DNA from: Geobacter sp.
GTDB lineage: Bacteria > Desulfobacterota > Desulfuromonadia > Geobacterales > DSM-12255
Reading direction: 5' to 3'
Length of the DNA: 64,000 bases
Assembly: GCA_009684525.1 (NCBI GenBank)
Contig: WKKR01000003.1
Location: forward strand, 434,001-498,000
Both the position numbers and the translations under genes were made by a program. Each line of letters starts with the position of its first letter. The stretch's first letter is position 1. The notes under the pieces are model-generated. The model was given only the letters and a program-made list of their open reading frames with translations. It was not told the origin of the DNA and searched no databases. This document shows, one piece after another, positions 18,343-27,181 of the stretch.

Positions 18343-18639
18343 ATGAAAGGGCGGTTTTTCAGACCACTGGTCTCCCTGGCCGTGGTGTTCTCCATCTCCT
18401 TCGGCATGTTGGGGCAGGTAGCCACAGATGCCGACGGCATCAGGCATATCGAGCGTACGTGCGCTGCAATTGAAGAAGGGATCAATCAGCTTTCTCCTGC
18501 GCCGGCGATTCTCGTCGGTAATCTCGTCAAGGTTGTCTACTCTCCCCGTTTTGACAGACTGCTGCAGCACCGCGCTCAGGAGGACGGTTCGAGTGTTGCC
18601 GTAGCCTGCCGTTTGGCTCGCGCCTCTCCGCTTGGTTGA
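18343..18639 (+). CDS. Possible small exported protein
   Basis: 98 residues starting MKGRFFRPLVSLAVVFSIS, a plausible signal peptide, followed by about 70 soluble residues (ADGIRHIERTCAAIEEGIN and onward). The support is the signal-like start and the sigma-54 promoter about 60 bases upstream of its ATG. Against it, there is no ribosome site and an antisense frame of similar length exists. No family was recognised. Confidence 0.35.
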   Translation: MKGRFFRPLVSLAVVFSISFGMLGQVATDADGIRHIERTCAAIEEGINQLSPAPAILVGNLVKVVYSPRFDRLLQHRAQEDGSSVAVACRLARASPLG

Positions 18640-18719
18640 CAATCAAGGCGTGAGGCGTCGGGACTGATACGGTGGGCCATTCTGGGAGCGCCCGCCGTTT
18701 TCAGTGTCTGCTGAATGGG

Positions 18720-18768
18720 AAATCCGGGATACGGAGCCGAAGGGAACATACGCAGCTTCGGTGGATTT
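18720..18768 (+). other. Nested hairpin in the leader of the gene at 18798
   Basis: The outer stem is AAATCC (18720-18725) with GGATTT (18763-18768). The inner stem is CCGAAG (18737-18742) with CTTCGG (18756-18761). It lies 29 bases before the next start codon and could be a cis-acting RNA structure. It does not match a riboswitch class I can recognise. Confidence 0.35.
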
Positions 18769-18797
18769 GGCTGACAGAGCCAAAAAGGAGCAGCGCG

Positions 18798-19130
18798 ATG
18801 AGCAACAAACATAGTGCAATCATCATAAAGAGTCAGACACTGTCGATTATCGAGGATACCTATCTGCTGGCGGCACTGCTCACCTTTGATCCAAGTATTT
18901 CCTATTATCCGAAAAAGGACAGTACCGGGAACGTTTCATTCGAAGTAAAAGGGAAGATATCCGACAAGATGGAACTCCTCTATGCCGGGGAGACGGCACC
19001 GCTGAAGACCTATATAGCCAATCTGAAGAGTCTCCGTTCGGCGATCTTCGCCCTGAAAAACAGCCGTGACAAGAAATCGGAGAGGAATGATCGGTCCCAA
19101 TTCAGGGAAAAGGCCATTGCCTCTGAATGA
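18798..19130 (+). CDS. Small hypothetical protein
   Basis: 110 residues from ATG 18798, with AAAAAGGAG 7 bases upstream (a strong ribosome site). It is soluble and charged, begins MSNKHSAIIIKSQTLSII, and ends in a Lys/Arg-rich tail (NSRDKKSERNDRSQ). No signal peptide or membrane helix is visible and no family was recognised. It is convergent with the DUF362 gene, 13 bases away. It may be transcribed from the sigma-54 promoter at 18255. Confidence 0.65.
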   Translation: MSNKHSAIIIKSQTLSIIEDTYLLAALLTFDPSISYYPKKDSTGNVSFEVKGKISDKMELLYAGETAPLKTYIANLKSLRSAIFALKNSRDKKSERNDRSQFREKAIASE

Positions 19131-19143
19131 GCGGGACTGGGGA

Positions 19144-20250
19144 TCAGATCCTGACCAGTTCGTAGGTCCGGCTCCCCAGCCCCATCTTCTCGGCATGGTT
19201 CAGCTGCGTCTTCCAGTCGATATCGGGATAGACGCCGTTGAACTTGTCGCCGCCCGGTTCGTGACCGCTCTTCAGCGCGGTGCCGGCGTTCCCCTGGGCG
19301 TTGTTCACCAGGTCGGCGCAGGCCTGGTCGATCGCCACCGGGTCGGTGGAGGCGCAGATGCCGATGTCGTTGACGATGGGGGCATCGGCAAAGCCATAGC
19401 AATCGCAGGCCGGTGAAACCTGGGTGATGAAGTTGAGGAAGACGGTTTTGTCCTGTTTTCCCGTGACGGCGCCCAGGGCATGCTCGGCCATCTTCTGCAT
19501 GACTAGGTCGGACGCCTCATTCCACTGGATGTTGATCGCCTTCTGCAGGCAGGCGGTGATACAGCGGCTGCAGCCGACGCATTTCTCCGCATCGATCCGC
19601 GCCTTTCCCTCGATAATGGCAATGGCGTCGTGGGCACAGGATTTGAGACAGACGCCGCAGGCATTGCAAAACCGCTCCGCCACCTTCGGTGCAACCGTCG
19701 AGTGTTGCACCATCTTTCCCATTCTGCTGGAACATCCCATCCCCAGGTTCTTGAGTGCGCCGCCGAAGCCGGTCAGTTCGTGGCACTTGAAGTGGGAAAC
19801 CGCCACCAGGGCATTTGCCTCGACGATCTCGGCCCCGATGCTGACCTTTTTGAGGATCTCCCCGGGGATGGGTACATCGACGGCCGTCTGGCCGCGCAGA
19901 CCGTCGCACATGATCAGGGGAGCATTGACCACGGCATAGGCAAAGCCGTTTTCAATGGCGCAGGTAAGTGCTGAAACCGCTTCCTTCCGTTCGCCGGGAT
20001 AAAGGGTAGAAGAATCGGTGAGGAAGGGGAGCGCGCCGCATTTTCTGATCTCGTCCACCACCCGGCGCAGAAAGATCGGACGGACAAAGGCGTGGTTTCC
20101 CCGTTCGCCGAAATGGACCTTCACCGCAACCAGGTCGCCCGTAGCGACCCGCTCCTGCAGCCCTGCCTGGGCCAAAAGCCTGGCGATCTTGCCGAGAAGA
20201 TTCTCCTTGTGGCTGGTTCGCATATCCGCAAAAAATACCGTGCTCGCCAT
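19144..20250 (-). CDS. DUF362 protein with two 4Fe-4S clusters
   Basis: A 368-residue protein. The DUF362 domain surrounds a ferredoxin insert with two clusters: C195-NA-C198-GV-C201-LKS-C205 and C224-VG-C227-SR-C230-ITA-C234. HFGERGNHAFVRP near residue 46 and SHFKCHELTGFGGALKNLGMGC near 152 (read as a region) are DUF362 landmarks. The biochemical role of the family is not firmly known; it is an iron-sulfur protein likely acting in the cytoplasm in electron transfer. GGAGG precedes ATG 20250. It stands alone, divergent from the response regulator at 20496. Confidence 0.88.
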   Translation of the reverse strand: MASTVFFADMRTSHKENLLGKIARLLAQAGLQERVATGDLVAVKVHFGERGNHAFVRPIFLRRVVDEIRKCGALPFLTDSSTLYPGERKEAVSALTCAIENGFAYAVVNAPLIMCDGLRGQTAVDVPIPGEILKKVSIGAEIVEANALVAVSHFKCHELTGFGGALKNLGMGCSSRMGKMVQHSTVAPKVAERFCNACGVCLKSCAHDAIAIIEGKARIDAEKCVGCSRCITACLQKAINIQWNEASDLVMQKMAEHALGAVTGKQDKTVFLNFITQVSPACDCYGFADAPIVNDIGICASTDPVAIDQACADLVNNAQGNAGTALKSGHEPGGDKFNGVYPDIDWKTQLNHAEKMGLGSRTYELVRI

Positions 20251-20495
20251 GATGCCTCCTTCGAGTGACGTAGCGAATCCGCAGATGCCCCGATTTGCTG
20301 GAAGAAACGTGTAATCTGCCTGCTATCCCATGAAGGGAACGCTACCACAAGGCGTGGCAATTTACAACGGTTCCCCTGCGGCCTCTAAAGTATGGTGGCG
20401 TCACGGCGATAAATATGGTAAGAGAGAGTCTATAGTCATGGGCCAGTCTTGAGTTTTCAGGGCTGCCCACATCTTGAGGGCAACAGGAGCGGTTC

Positions 20496-21233
20496 ATGGA
20501 GCAGGTCACCGACCAGCGGGAACTCTGGATCATGGGGCTTGGAGAACGGCACGAGCGCGGTTCGATCGTCAGCGGCTATCTGCGTGCTGCCGGTTACGCT
20601 TCCCGGATCGCCGGCCCCGACGAACTGAAGGTGGAGCGACCGCTCGGCATTCTGCTCGATCTTTCCCCGTCATCTGCCGATGGCTGGGGGATACTGCTCG
20701 ACCTGAAGAGCGACCCGTCAACACGCGACATCCCCATACTCCCCATGTTTCTCAGCGAGCTCGGCAAGGTGGGGGGGGTATTCCCCGTGGCCGGCTTCTT
20801 TACGCTCCCCCTCGATGAGGAGTACCTGCTCAACAAGCTCGCCGTGCTGGGGCTGACCGAAGACGTGCTGGACTACGACCTGCATGCGCTCATTGTCACC
20901 CGCAAGGGGGAAGAGAAACTGGCCAAGGCCTTTGAAGGGCTCGGGTTCGGAGTGGTGAATGCCTACACCGGCAAGGAGGCCCTGGCCCTGGTCACCACCT
21001 CCCATCCCTATCTGGTCTTTTCCATGCTGATGCTGCCGGACATCGGTTCCTTCGAACTCCTGGACCGGCTCCGGCTCTATCCCCAGACCCGCAATATCCC
21101 CTTCTTCGTCCTGATGAAGGACAGCATGAAGGAAGGGGAGCGCAACGCCATGAGCCGCGAGATCGAGCACCTGGTCCGCAAGAAGAGCCTCACCCAGGAG
21201 GAATTCCTCTCCTTCCTGCGCCGCCGCTCCTAG
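20496..21233 (+). CDS. Protein with two tandem degenerate receiver-like domains
   Basis: 245 residues. Residues about 8-120 and 128-245 each look like a CheY-type receiver. The first keeps an Asp at the phosphorylation position (D55 in ILLDLSP) but lacks the acidic pair. The second has Ser (S176, in VFSMLMLPD) where the Asp should be. There is no output domain. It may be a phosphorylation-independent adaptor or a localisation module. AGGAG precedes ATG 20496. A terminator follows, so it is probably monocistronic. Its neighbour is the sigma-54 activator at 21449. Confidence 0.7.
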   Translation: MEQVTDQRELWIMGLGERHERGSIVSGYLRAAGYASRIAGPDELKVERPLGILLDLSPSSADGWGILLDLKSDPSTRDIPILPMFLSELGKVGGVFPVAGFFTLPLDEEYLLNKLAVLGLTEDVLDYDLHALIVTRKGEEKLAKAFEGLGFGVVNAYTGKEALALVTTSHPYLVFSMLMLPDIGSFELLDRLRLYPQTRNIPFFVLMKDSMKEGERNAMSREIEHLVRKKSLTQEEFLSFLRRRS

Positions 21234-21257
21234 TAAGCTCCGGCATCCTGAAACCGG

Positions 21258-21289
21258 CAACGGCTATTGCTTCGCAATGGCCGTTTTTT
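21258..21289 (+). terminator. Rho-independent terminator
   Basis: AACGGCTATTGC (21259-21270) pairs with GCAATGGCCGTT (21274-21285) over 12 bp with one G-T pair, loop TTC, followed by a T run. It ends the receiver-like gene. Confidence 0.88.
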
Positions 21290-21448
21290 CGTGATGATTG
21301 AACCGAAACAGCGACATGGCCATGGCGCCGTGAACCTCCCGGCCAGGGATTTTACGGCGCCATCTTTTGGGCTGACAAAGCCGGGGGGGATAGACGTTGC
21401 CGACCGGGTTCAGGTCGTAGCGAAATAGCAGACCGATAGGCTTTCGGG

Positions 21449-24265
21449 TCAGATCTTCACCGTCTTGTACAAAAAATTCTTGAATTTGAAGAACCTGCGC
21501 CGCTCTTCTTCGCTGTCGCCGATGTCGCCGGTGATGGCCTTGAGGTGGCGGGCGACCTGGGGCATCTGCTTGCCTGCCAGGTTTCTGCTCCGATCGACCA
21601 CCAGCCGCACGGCATCGCGGGAGATGAGGTTCTGCGAGTACGGCTCGTAGACCGCCTCCCAGAAGTCCTTCCCCTTGTCGAGCTGCGCCAGGATCTCGTC
21701 GGCCACCTGTTCGGTCAGCGCCTGGCTCGCTCCCGGCGGGGCTTCGTACATGCCGTCGCGGATGGCACGCCGGATATCGTCCCCGGTGATCACGTTCCCC
21801 AGCCGGAAGAAGAGGGCCCGGAGCAGGATGCTCCGCAGTTCGCGGATGTTCCCCTTGTAGGAGTGGCCCATCAGCACCTGTTTCGCCTCCACGGAGAGGG
21901 CCGGCGGTGCCGATGCCTCCTGCTGCTCGCTCCGGTCGCGGTACGTCCGGTAGAGCTTGCCCAGGAAGTGGATGGAAAGATCGGGAATATCCTCGCGCCG
22001 GTCGTTGAGGGACGGTACCCGCACTGAGAGTTCCGACAGGCGATGGTAGAGGTCTTCGCGGAAATTCCCCCTGGCGATCTCCTCCATCAGGTTCTTGTTG
22101 GTGGCGGCCACCAGGAGGACCCTGCTGAAACGTTCCTGGTTCTCCCCCAGCCGGACGAAGCCGCCGTTGTCGAGAAAGCGGAGCAGTTGCACCTGGGTCT
22201 TCGGGTCGGCATCGCCGATCTCGTCCAAAAAGACGATCCCCCCCTGCGCCTCTTCCAGGATGCCGCGCCGGTCGCTGTAGGCACCGGTGAAGGCGCCTTT
22301 TTTGTGGCCGAACAGCTCAGAGAAGGTCAGCTCGCCGCTGTAGGCGGCGATATTGGTCTTTTTTACCGTCAATTCCCCGGTGGGGTTGATCTCCCGGCGG
22401 TACATCTCGTTCAGCTTGTTGTAGAGGTTGTTGAAGAAAAATTCCTTGCCGGCGCCGGTCTGGCCGGTGACCAGGATCGATGGCAGGCCGATGGTCGCCT
22501 CCTGCAGCACATTCTTGCTCCAGAGGACGATCCGGTTGAAGAGCGGTTCCGACACGGTATTGATGAAGTCGACGATCTCCTGGGCCTTGCGGCTGATGCC
22601 GATGATGTTCCCCAGGCGGTACGAGGATATCTGCGGGTCTTTGTAGGCGACGTCGGTCTGCAGCCGCTGGACCTCGCTCTGCAGCGTTTCGATCCGCTGG
22701 ATGTCGGAGATGTGGCGGGCGGTGAGGCGGTCGATCAGCTGCAGGATCCGCTTGTGCTCCTCGGTGAAGAAATTCGCCTTCAGGGAGTTGAGGCAGATGA
22801 CGGCGATGACCTGATCGTCGCTGATGATCGGGACGGCGATCTCGCTCTTGATGAGGTCGCTCATGGAGCGGTGGAAGCCGTCTCCGCTCCGCTCTTCCTC
22901 CACGTTGACGATGACCTTCGGCTCCTTGGCCCAGGCCACGTAGCCGGTCAGGCTCCGCTCTTCCGGCAACAGTTCGTACCCGCCGATCCGGAAGGGGGGG
23001 ATATACTTCTTGAGCCATTCCTTGCTCTTGGCCCCGAGGATGTTCCCTTCCCGGTCTTCCACCACCAGCCACTTCTCCCCTTCGATCTCCTTGACCAGGG
23101 CGATGCTGCCGGTATCGGCGCCGATCAGTTCGGTAGCCTTGGAGAGGACCTTGCCGAGGAAGGGCTGCAGCTCTTCGTTCCGCTCCTGGAGCAGCTCGGA
23201 GATCTCGGCCAGGACCCTGATTTCCAGGTGCTCTCCGCCGATCTCGTGAATGACCCGTTCGACCATCTCGGCATGGGTCTGCAACAGCCCCATCTCGAAG
23301 TCGGAAAAACGGTAGACCTCCCGGGAGAAGTAGTTCACCAGGCAGATCACCCGCCTGGACTCCGGTGCATACCTCGGCACCACATACAGGGAGCGGAGCG
23401 CCATCTGGGCGGTCAGCGCCTGCTTCTGCAGGGTATGCTGGGTGAGATCCGGGATGAAGAGCGGGTGCAGCAGCCGCTCGTCAGTGATTACCGCCCGGTC
23501 GTCGATGTACCGCGAGATCAGCGATTTGCCCCGCTCCAGGTTGATGGCCCCGAGCTGATCGTACTGCAGCTTGAGGTCGCTCTGTTCGGCATGGCTGGCA
23601 AGGATCTCCAGCGACTGCCTGCCGTCGGGACCGGTCGTGGGAACCAGCACCGATGCCAGGGTGAGTCGGTCCAGGAGCCTCACCGCCGACTTGACCATGA
23701 AGCTTGCGGCCTCTCGCCGCTTGTACTCTTCCACCCGGCGGGCCAGCAAGAGGTGCTGGTGGTAGATGCGGGCATGGTCGATGTTGTCTGCCACATCGCC
23801 GATGAATTCGCTGAGCAGGGCCTTGGCCGGGCTTCCCAGATGGCTGGCCGTGATGTCGTGGTCGATGGCGACAACGCCGATGGATTTGCCGAGGCTGGTT
23901 ATAGGGAGGAGCGTCGAGGAGCTGATGGCGCAGCGCTCGACCAGTTCGCGGTCCAGTCGCAGCACGTTCCTGCCGTCGTGGCGGAACTCGGCGGCATGCT
24001 GGGAAGCAAAGACCATGGACACCACTGCCTCGCCGGAGATGATCGGGAAGGTCGCCTCCTGCAGCTCGTCGGCATGGGGTCCCGAGACGTGAAAGCAGGT
24101 CAGAGTGCCGCGGGTCAGGTCCTCAAGGTAGACCCTGATCCGTTCCCTGCCCGAGACCAGGCTCACCCCTTCTGCCAGGGCGTGGAGCATCTCTTCGAGG
24201 TTTTCCTTGCCGAAATCGAGGATCTTGTTGCGGATAGTTGTCAGACGGGCTTTTGTGGAAGGCAT
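21449..24265 (-). CDS. Sigma-54-dependent enhancer-binding regulator with GAF sensor region
   Basis: 938 residues. Residues about 20-540 hold an estimated three GAF-type sensor domains. They are followed by a AAA+ activator domain with Walker A GQTGAGKE (601-608), the sigma-54 contact loop GAFTGA (657-662), Walker B GGIVFLDE (675-682) and FREDLYHRL (735-743). The C-terminal 90 residues do not show the usual Fis-type helix-turn-helix. Instead they end in a basic stretch (EEERRRFFKFKNFLYKTVK). It should activate sigma-54 promoters in response to a small-molecule or redox signal sensed by GAF. It lies between the receiver-like protein and the 614-residue unknown. Confidence 0.9.
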   Translation of the reverse strand: MPSTKARLTTIRNKILDFGKENLEEMLHALAEGVSLVSGRERIRVYLEDLTRGTLTCFHVSGPHADELQEATFPIISGEAVVSMVFASQHAAEFRHDGRNVLRLDRELVERCAISSSTLLPITSLGKSIGVVAIDHDITASHLGSPAKALLSEFIGDVADNIDHARIYHQHLLLARRVEEYKRREAASFMVKSAVRLLDRLTLASVLVPTTGPDGRQSLEILASHAEQSDLKLQYDQLGAINLERGKSLISRYIDDRAVITDERLLHPLFIPDLTQHTLQKQALTAQMALRSLYVVPRYAPESRRVICLVNYFSREVYRFSDFEMGLLQTHAEMVERVIHEIGGEHLEIRVLAEISELLQERNEELQPFLGKVLSKATELIGADTGSIALVKEIEGEKWLVVEDREGNILGAKSKEWLKKYIPPFRIGGYELLPEERSLTGYVAWAKEPKVIVNVEEERSGDGFHRSMSDLIKSEIAVPIISDDQVIAVICLNSLKANFFTEEHKRILQLIDRLTARHISDIQRIETLQSEVQRLQTDVAYKDPQISSYRLGNIIGISRKAQEIVDFINTVSEPLFNRIVLWSKNVLQEATIGLPSILVTGQTGAGKEFFFNNLYNKLNEMYRREINPTGELTVKKTNIAAYSGELTFSELFGHKKGAFTGAYSDRRGILEEAQGGIVFLDEIGDADPKTQVQLLRFLDNGGFVRLGENQERFSRVLLVAATNKNLMEEIARGNFREDLYHRLSELSVRVPSLNDRREDIPDLSIHFLGKLYRTYRDRSEQQEASAPPALSVEAKQVLMGHSYKGNIRELRSILLRALFFRLGNVITGDDIRRAIRDGMYEAPPGASQALTEQVADEILAQLDKGKDFWEAVYEPYSQNLISRDAVRLVVDRSRNLAGKQMPQVARHLKAITGDIGDSEEERRRFFKFKNFLYKTVKI

Positions 24266-24379
24266 TGCTGCTCCTGAGTAGTTATTCTACACAGTGAGCA
24301 GTGTAAGCGGGAAGCGCGAAGGTGTCAAGGGGAGATGGTCCGGACGGAAACACCGCACGAAGACATCGGAAATGGAGGA

Positions 24380-24490
24380 TTTTTTTCCCTGGCAAGGAAA
24401 TCAAGGGATTGCGCGGAGGCGTAGTACCCACAGGGCATAAACAGCGCTACGCCGCACAAGGAATCCGCGGATTGACACCGCCAGGGCGAA
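24380..24490. repeat. Large palindromic intergenic repeat, copy A
   Basis: The outer arms CCCTGGC (about 24388-24394) and GCCAGGG (about 24480-24486) enclose inner arms GGCGTAG (24418-24424) and CTACGCC (24448-24454), and are flanked by T and A runs. The core words GCGGAGGCGTAG and GCGCTACGCCGCACAAGG are shared with the element at 37680-37842, so this is a dispersed repeat family. It lies between two minus-strand genes. Confidence 0.7.
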
Positions 24491-24511
24491 AAAGGGACGT
24501 TTCCGTAGAAA

Positions 24512-26356
24512 CTAGTTGAGCCCCTTCCTGATCTGGTACAGGTCGTCCATGTTCAGGTCGTTGATCTCGAAGTACTCCCGTTCCAGCTCTTCGACATAGA
24601 ACCGGTCGAGCCCCGAGTTCTCCAGGAAGTCTTCGCGCAGGGCCAGGTCCTTGGTGGCGATGATCTGCGGCAGCAGGCTGTGCAGGTAGATCGCCTCCTT
24701 CTTGATGGTCAGGATGGTCTCGTGGAACAGGTGGTCGGGGATCTCTCCGGTGATCAGCTTCTTGTGGCGGAGCTCCTCGGTAATCTCCTGCTTGAGGGTC
24801 TCCTGGTCGGCTTTGGAGGCGTATTTGGAGTAAAAGTTCCTGATCCGGTCCCGAACATGGGTGAGAACCGTGATGAAGGTCCGTTCTTCCCTGTCCAGGC
24901 CGATCAACTGGGCCAGGAGTTCGTCGGTGGTCATCCGCTTCTCATCCACCAGCTTGAGCCCCTTGAGCAGGGTGGTGAGCTTGTTGCGCCCGTATTTTCC
25001 GAGATACTTGTTTTCGACGATGCCGCTGACAAAGAGTTCCTCGAACAGCCCGCGGCGCAGCCTGTCGAATTCGTGCCTGTTCCCCAGAAGGCTCCGGATC
25101 ATCTCCTCGGTGATCCGGACGTTTTCCATGAAGGCGAGCTGGTTGAAGATCGACGAGGTGGAGTCGTAGCGGTCGAAGAAGGTGATGATGTAAGAAAAAC
25201 CCTCCAGGATCGAGGTATCCGCACCGTCGCGGATCTTCTCGTCGCAGAGCTTGCTGGCATCCAGCAGGATCTCCTCGAAGGCGTGTTCGCGGTTTTCCGT
25301 GGCCTTCTGCTTGGCGAACAGCAGCTTGATCATGTCGTCCCGGTCAATGGTGCTGTCGATCTGCTGTTCGGTCAGGAACAGCCCTTCCAGAATTTGGCGG
25401 GTCTCGGAGATGTACTCGTTTTCTTCCAGGACAACGACCTTCTTGTCCTTCTTGAGCATCTCGTCCAGGGTGTAGAAGAGGGCGCCTGGGATCTTGTTCC
25501 GCACCGACAGGGTCTTCAGCCGGGTCAGACGGGCATTTTCCAGCTTGTTGATCTCCCCCTTGTTGTTGCAGGAGGTGAGGATGTTCTTGTATTCGTCCAC
25601 GATGCGGCGGTTGTCGGGATGTTTGTACATGACATCGATACGGATCCGCTCCTGCTGGTAACGATCGATGCCGTGCCTGACGGCGAGCTCAGACAGGCTG
25701 GCGAAATCGTCGTCGGCAATCTTCTTGTTGCTGAAGTAGAGGCGTTGGAAGCGTTGGTGGTATTCCTGGTGTCTGAGATTGACCAGTTTGAAGAGGAAGA
25801 GCTGGGCCGAGCTGTCGGCGAGGAGGGAAAGGATCTCGTCAATGATCCGGTTGTCGTCCCCATCCCCCACGGCCGGCGACCGCTTGATAGCCTTGCCCAG
25901 CAGCCTGAGGAGCTGTTCCTGCTGCTGCCGAATCGGGCCGCCGAGGCTTGCGGAGTTGATGAAGAAGAAGTAGTTGCAGACGGCGTTGCCGTCGAAAAAG
26001 ATCTTTTCGAAGCTCAAGGTCCCTTCGGTGCGGTCGCTAAATGCCAGCGTCCCGGTCCCTTTGTCGTAGCTGGCTCCGTACAGCACCAGCCGGTTGATGA
26101 CCTCGCTCTTGGCCAGATCGGCCAGCGGCTGGTCCACCCCGAACATGTACTCGCAGAACGAACCGCCATTGCCGCGGTGGGTGATGCCGTCCCCTTTGAC
26201 GATGAACTCGCTCCCCGGAGCAAAGACCCGCACCCCGCCATTGCCCGCCTCGTCGATGCTGAAGAAGAAGCGGCGGTGGATATCGGCGCCGGCGGCAATC
26301 AGGTAATACTCGATCAGGTTGTCGGTCACGCCGTGCAGGCGGATGTCCTTGGGCAT
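24512..26356 (-). CDS. Uncharacterised 614-residue protein
   Basis: A soluble, charged protein. The N-terminal 200 residues look alpha/beta (RLHGVTDNLIEYYLIAAGAD at the start). The rest is strongly helical with many Leu, Glu, Lys and Arg residues. No membrane segment, nucleotide-binding motif or HTH is obvious. I have a memory of a Geobacter-associated uncharacterised family of about this length (TIGR04442), which I cannot confirm. The start is placed at ATG 26356, since GAGG lies 9 bases upstream; the ATG at 26365 is too close to it. Its own promoter lies at 26385-26412. It is next to the GAF-AAA+ regulator. Confidence 0.75.
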   Translation of the reverse strand: MPKDIRLHGVTDNLIEYYLIAAGADIHRRFFFSIDEAGNGGVRVFAPGSEFIVKGDGITHRGNGGSFCEYMFGVDQPLADLAKSEVINRLVLYGASYDKGTGTLAFSDRTEGTLSFEKIFFDGNAVCNYFFFINSASLGGPIRQQQEQLLRLLGKAIKRSPAVGDGDDNRIIDEILSLLADSSAQLFLFKLVNLRHQEYHQRFQRLYFSNKKIADDDFASLSELAVRHGIDRYQQERIRIDVMYKHPDNRRIVDEYKNILTSCNNKGEINKLENARLTRLKTLSVRNKIPGALFYTLDEMLKKDKKVVVLEENEYISETRQILEGLFLTEQQIDSTIDRDDMIKLLFAKQKATENREHAFEEILLDASKLCDEKIRDGADTSILEGFSYIITFFDRYDSTSSIFNQLAFMENVRITEEMIRSLLGNRHEFDRLRRGLFEELFVSGIVENKYLGKYGRNKLTTLLKGLKLVDEKRMTTDELLAQLIGLDREERTFITVLTHVRDRIRNFYSKYASKADQETLKQEITEELRHKKLITGEIPDHLFHETILTIKKEAIYLHSLLPQIIATKDLALREDFLENSGLDRFYVEELEREYFEINDLNMDDLYQIRKGLN

Positions 26357-26384
26357 TGCGTTCATCCTCGGGTTGCTGGTGAAA

Positions 26385-26412
26385 ATAATACTGAACCGTT
26401 TCGGTTATGCAA
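26385..26412 (-). promoter_or_regulatory. Sigma-70-type promoter with palindrome in the spacer
   Basis: On the minus strand TTGCAT (26412-26407), a 16-base spacer and TATTAT (26390-26385) precede the 614-residue gene. The spacer contains a perfect palindrome AACCG-AAA-CGGTT (26394-26406), a likely repressor site. It overlaps the 3' flank of the upstream gene. Confidence 0.5.
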
Positions 26413-26422
26413 GGCTCTTTCG

Positions 26423-27181
26423 TCAGTCGAGGTCAACAATCATGCCGTCAAAGGCGAAAGAAACGCCGGAGGGGAGACGTGAACCGTCGCGGTGAGCCAC
26501 TTCATGGGTCAGATGGGTGAAGAAGGCCTGCCTGGGGCGGAGCTCTGCCACGACTTCGAGTGCGCTGGCGACATTGAAGTGGTTCTCATGGGGTGAGTAC
26601 CGGAGGGCGTCGATGATCAAAACCTCCAGACCGGCCAGGAGCGGATAGGAGGAGGCGGGGATTGCGCTGCAGTCGGTGAGATAGGCGGCATCGTTGAAGC
26701 GGTAGCCGGTGGTGGGGTAGGGGCCGTGCAGGAGCGGGACGGGAGTGACCTGGCAGCCGAACAGCTCGAACGGCTGGGTGATGACGTGAGGGTCCATCAA
26801 GGGTGAGTAGCCTTCAACCTCCATCCCCTTGAAAATGTAGGGGAAACGGCTGGAGATGGCCGTGATGGTGTAGGCGTCGCCATAGCAGGGGATTATCTGG
26901 CGGTGGATGAAATGGAATCCGCGCAGGTCGTCGATGCCGTTGACATGGTCCGAGTGGGAGTGGGTGAACAGGACCGCATCGATCCGGGGGATGTCTTCGC
27001 GAATTGCCTGCTGCCGGAGGTCGGTGGCGGTGTCGACGACGATATACCTGCCGTTCTGCTCTATGAGGAGAGACGGACGGGTACGTTTGTCGCGGGGATC
27101 GTCTGAGGTGCAGACCGGGCAGTGACAGCCGACCATCGGGATGCCGGTGGAGGTGCCGCTTCCCAGGATGACCAGTTTCAT
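26423..27181 (-). CDS. Metallo-beta-lactamase-fold hydrolase (PhnP/YycJ-like)
   Basis: A 252-residue protein of the metallo-beta-lactamase superfamily. It starts MKLVILGSGTSTGIPMVGC and carries the metal-binding motif THSHSDHVNG near residue 75. Further ligands are D (LTDCSA) and H (THLTHE). The early CHCPVC motif and the overall layout are like the phosphoribosyl cyclic phosphodiesterase PhnP subgroup, but no phn genes are nearby. A cyclic phosphate or nucleic-acid phosphodiester is the likely substrate type. AGGAG precedes ATG 27181; an upstream in-frame start at 27217 is less likely. Confidence 0.82.
   Translation of the reverse strand: MKLVILGSGTSTGIPMVGCHCPVCTSDDPRDKRTRPSLLIEQNGRYIVVDTATDLRQQAIREDIPRIDAVLFTHSHSDHVNGIDDLRGFHFIHRQIIPCYGDAYTITAISSRFPYIFKGMEVEGYSPLMDPHVITQPFELFGCQVTPVPLLHGPYPTTGYRFNDAAYLTDCSAIPASSYPLLAGLEVLIIDALRYSPHENHFNVASALEVVAELRPRQAFFTHLTHEVAHRDGSRLPSGVSFAFDGMIVDLD

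Larger units (their letters stand above)
17821..18797. other. 977-base region with few convincing genes
   Basis: AT-rich near 17930-18000 and GC-rich elsewhere. It holds the 13-bp repeats, a good sigma-54 promoter (18255-18270), one possible small exported protein (18343-18639) and a nested hairpin (18720-18768). The remaining open frames on both strands look like chance frames without ribosome sites. No tRNA or insertion sequence was seen. Confidence 0.6.

Noticed and set aside
18274-18642. A 122-residue minus-strand frame
   Set aside because: It has no ribosome site and a low-complexity composition (HAEGDGEHHGQGDQ). It is probably the shadow of the plus-strand frame or of non-coding DNA.
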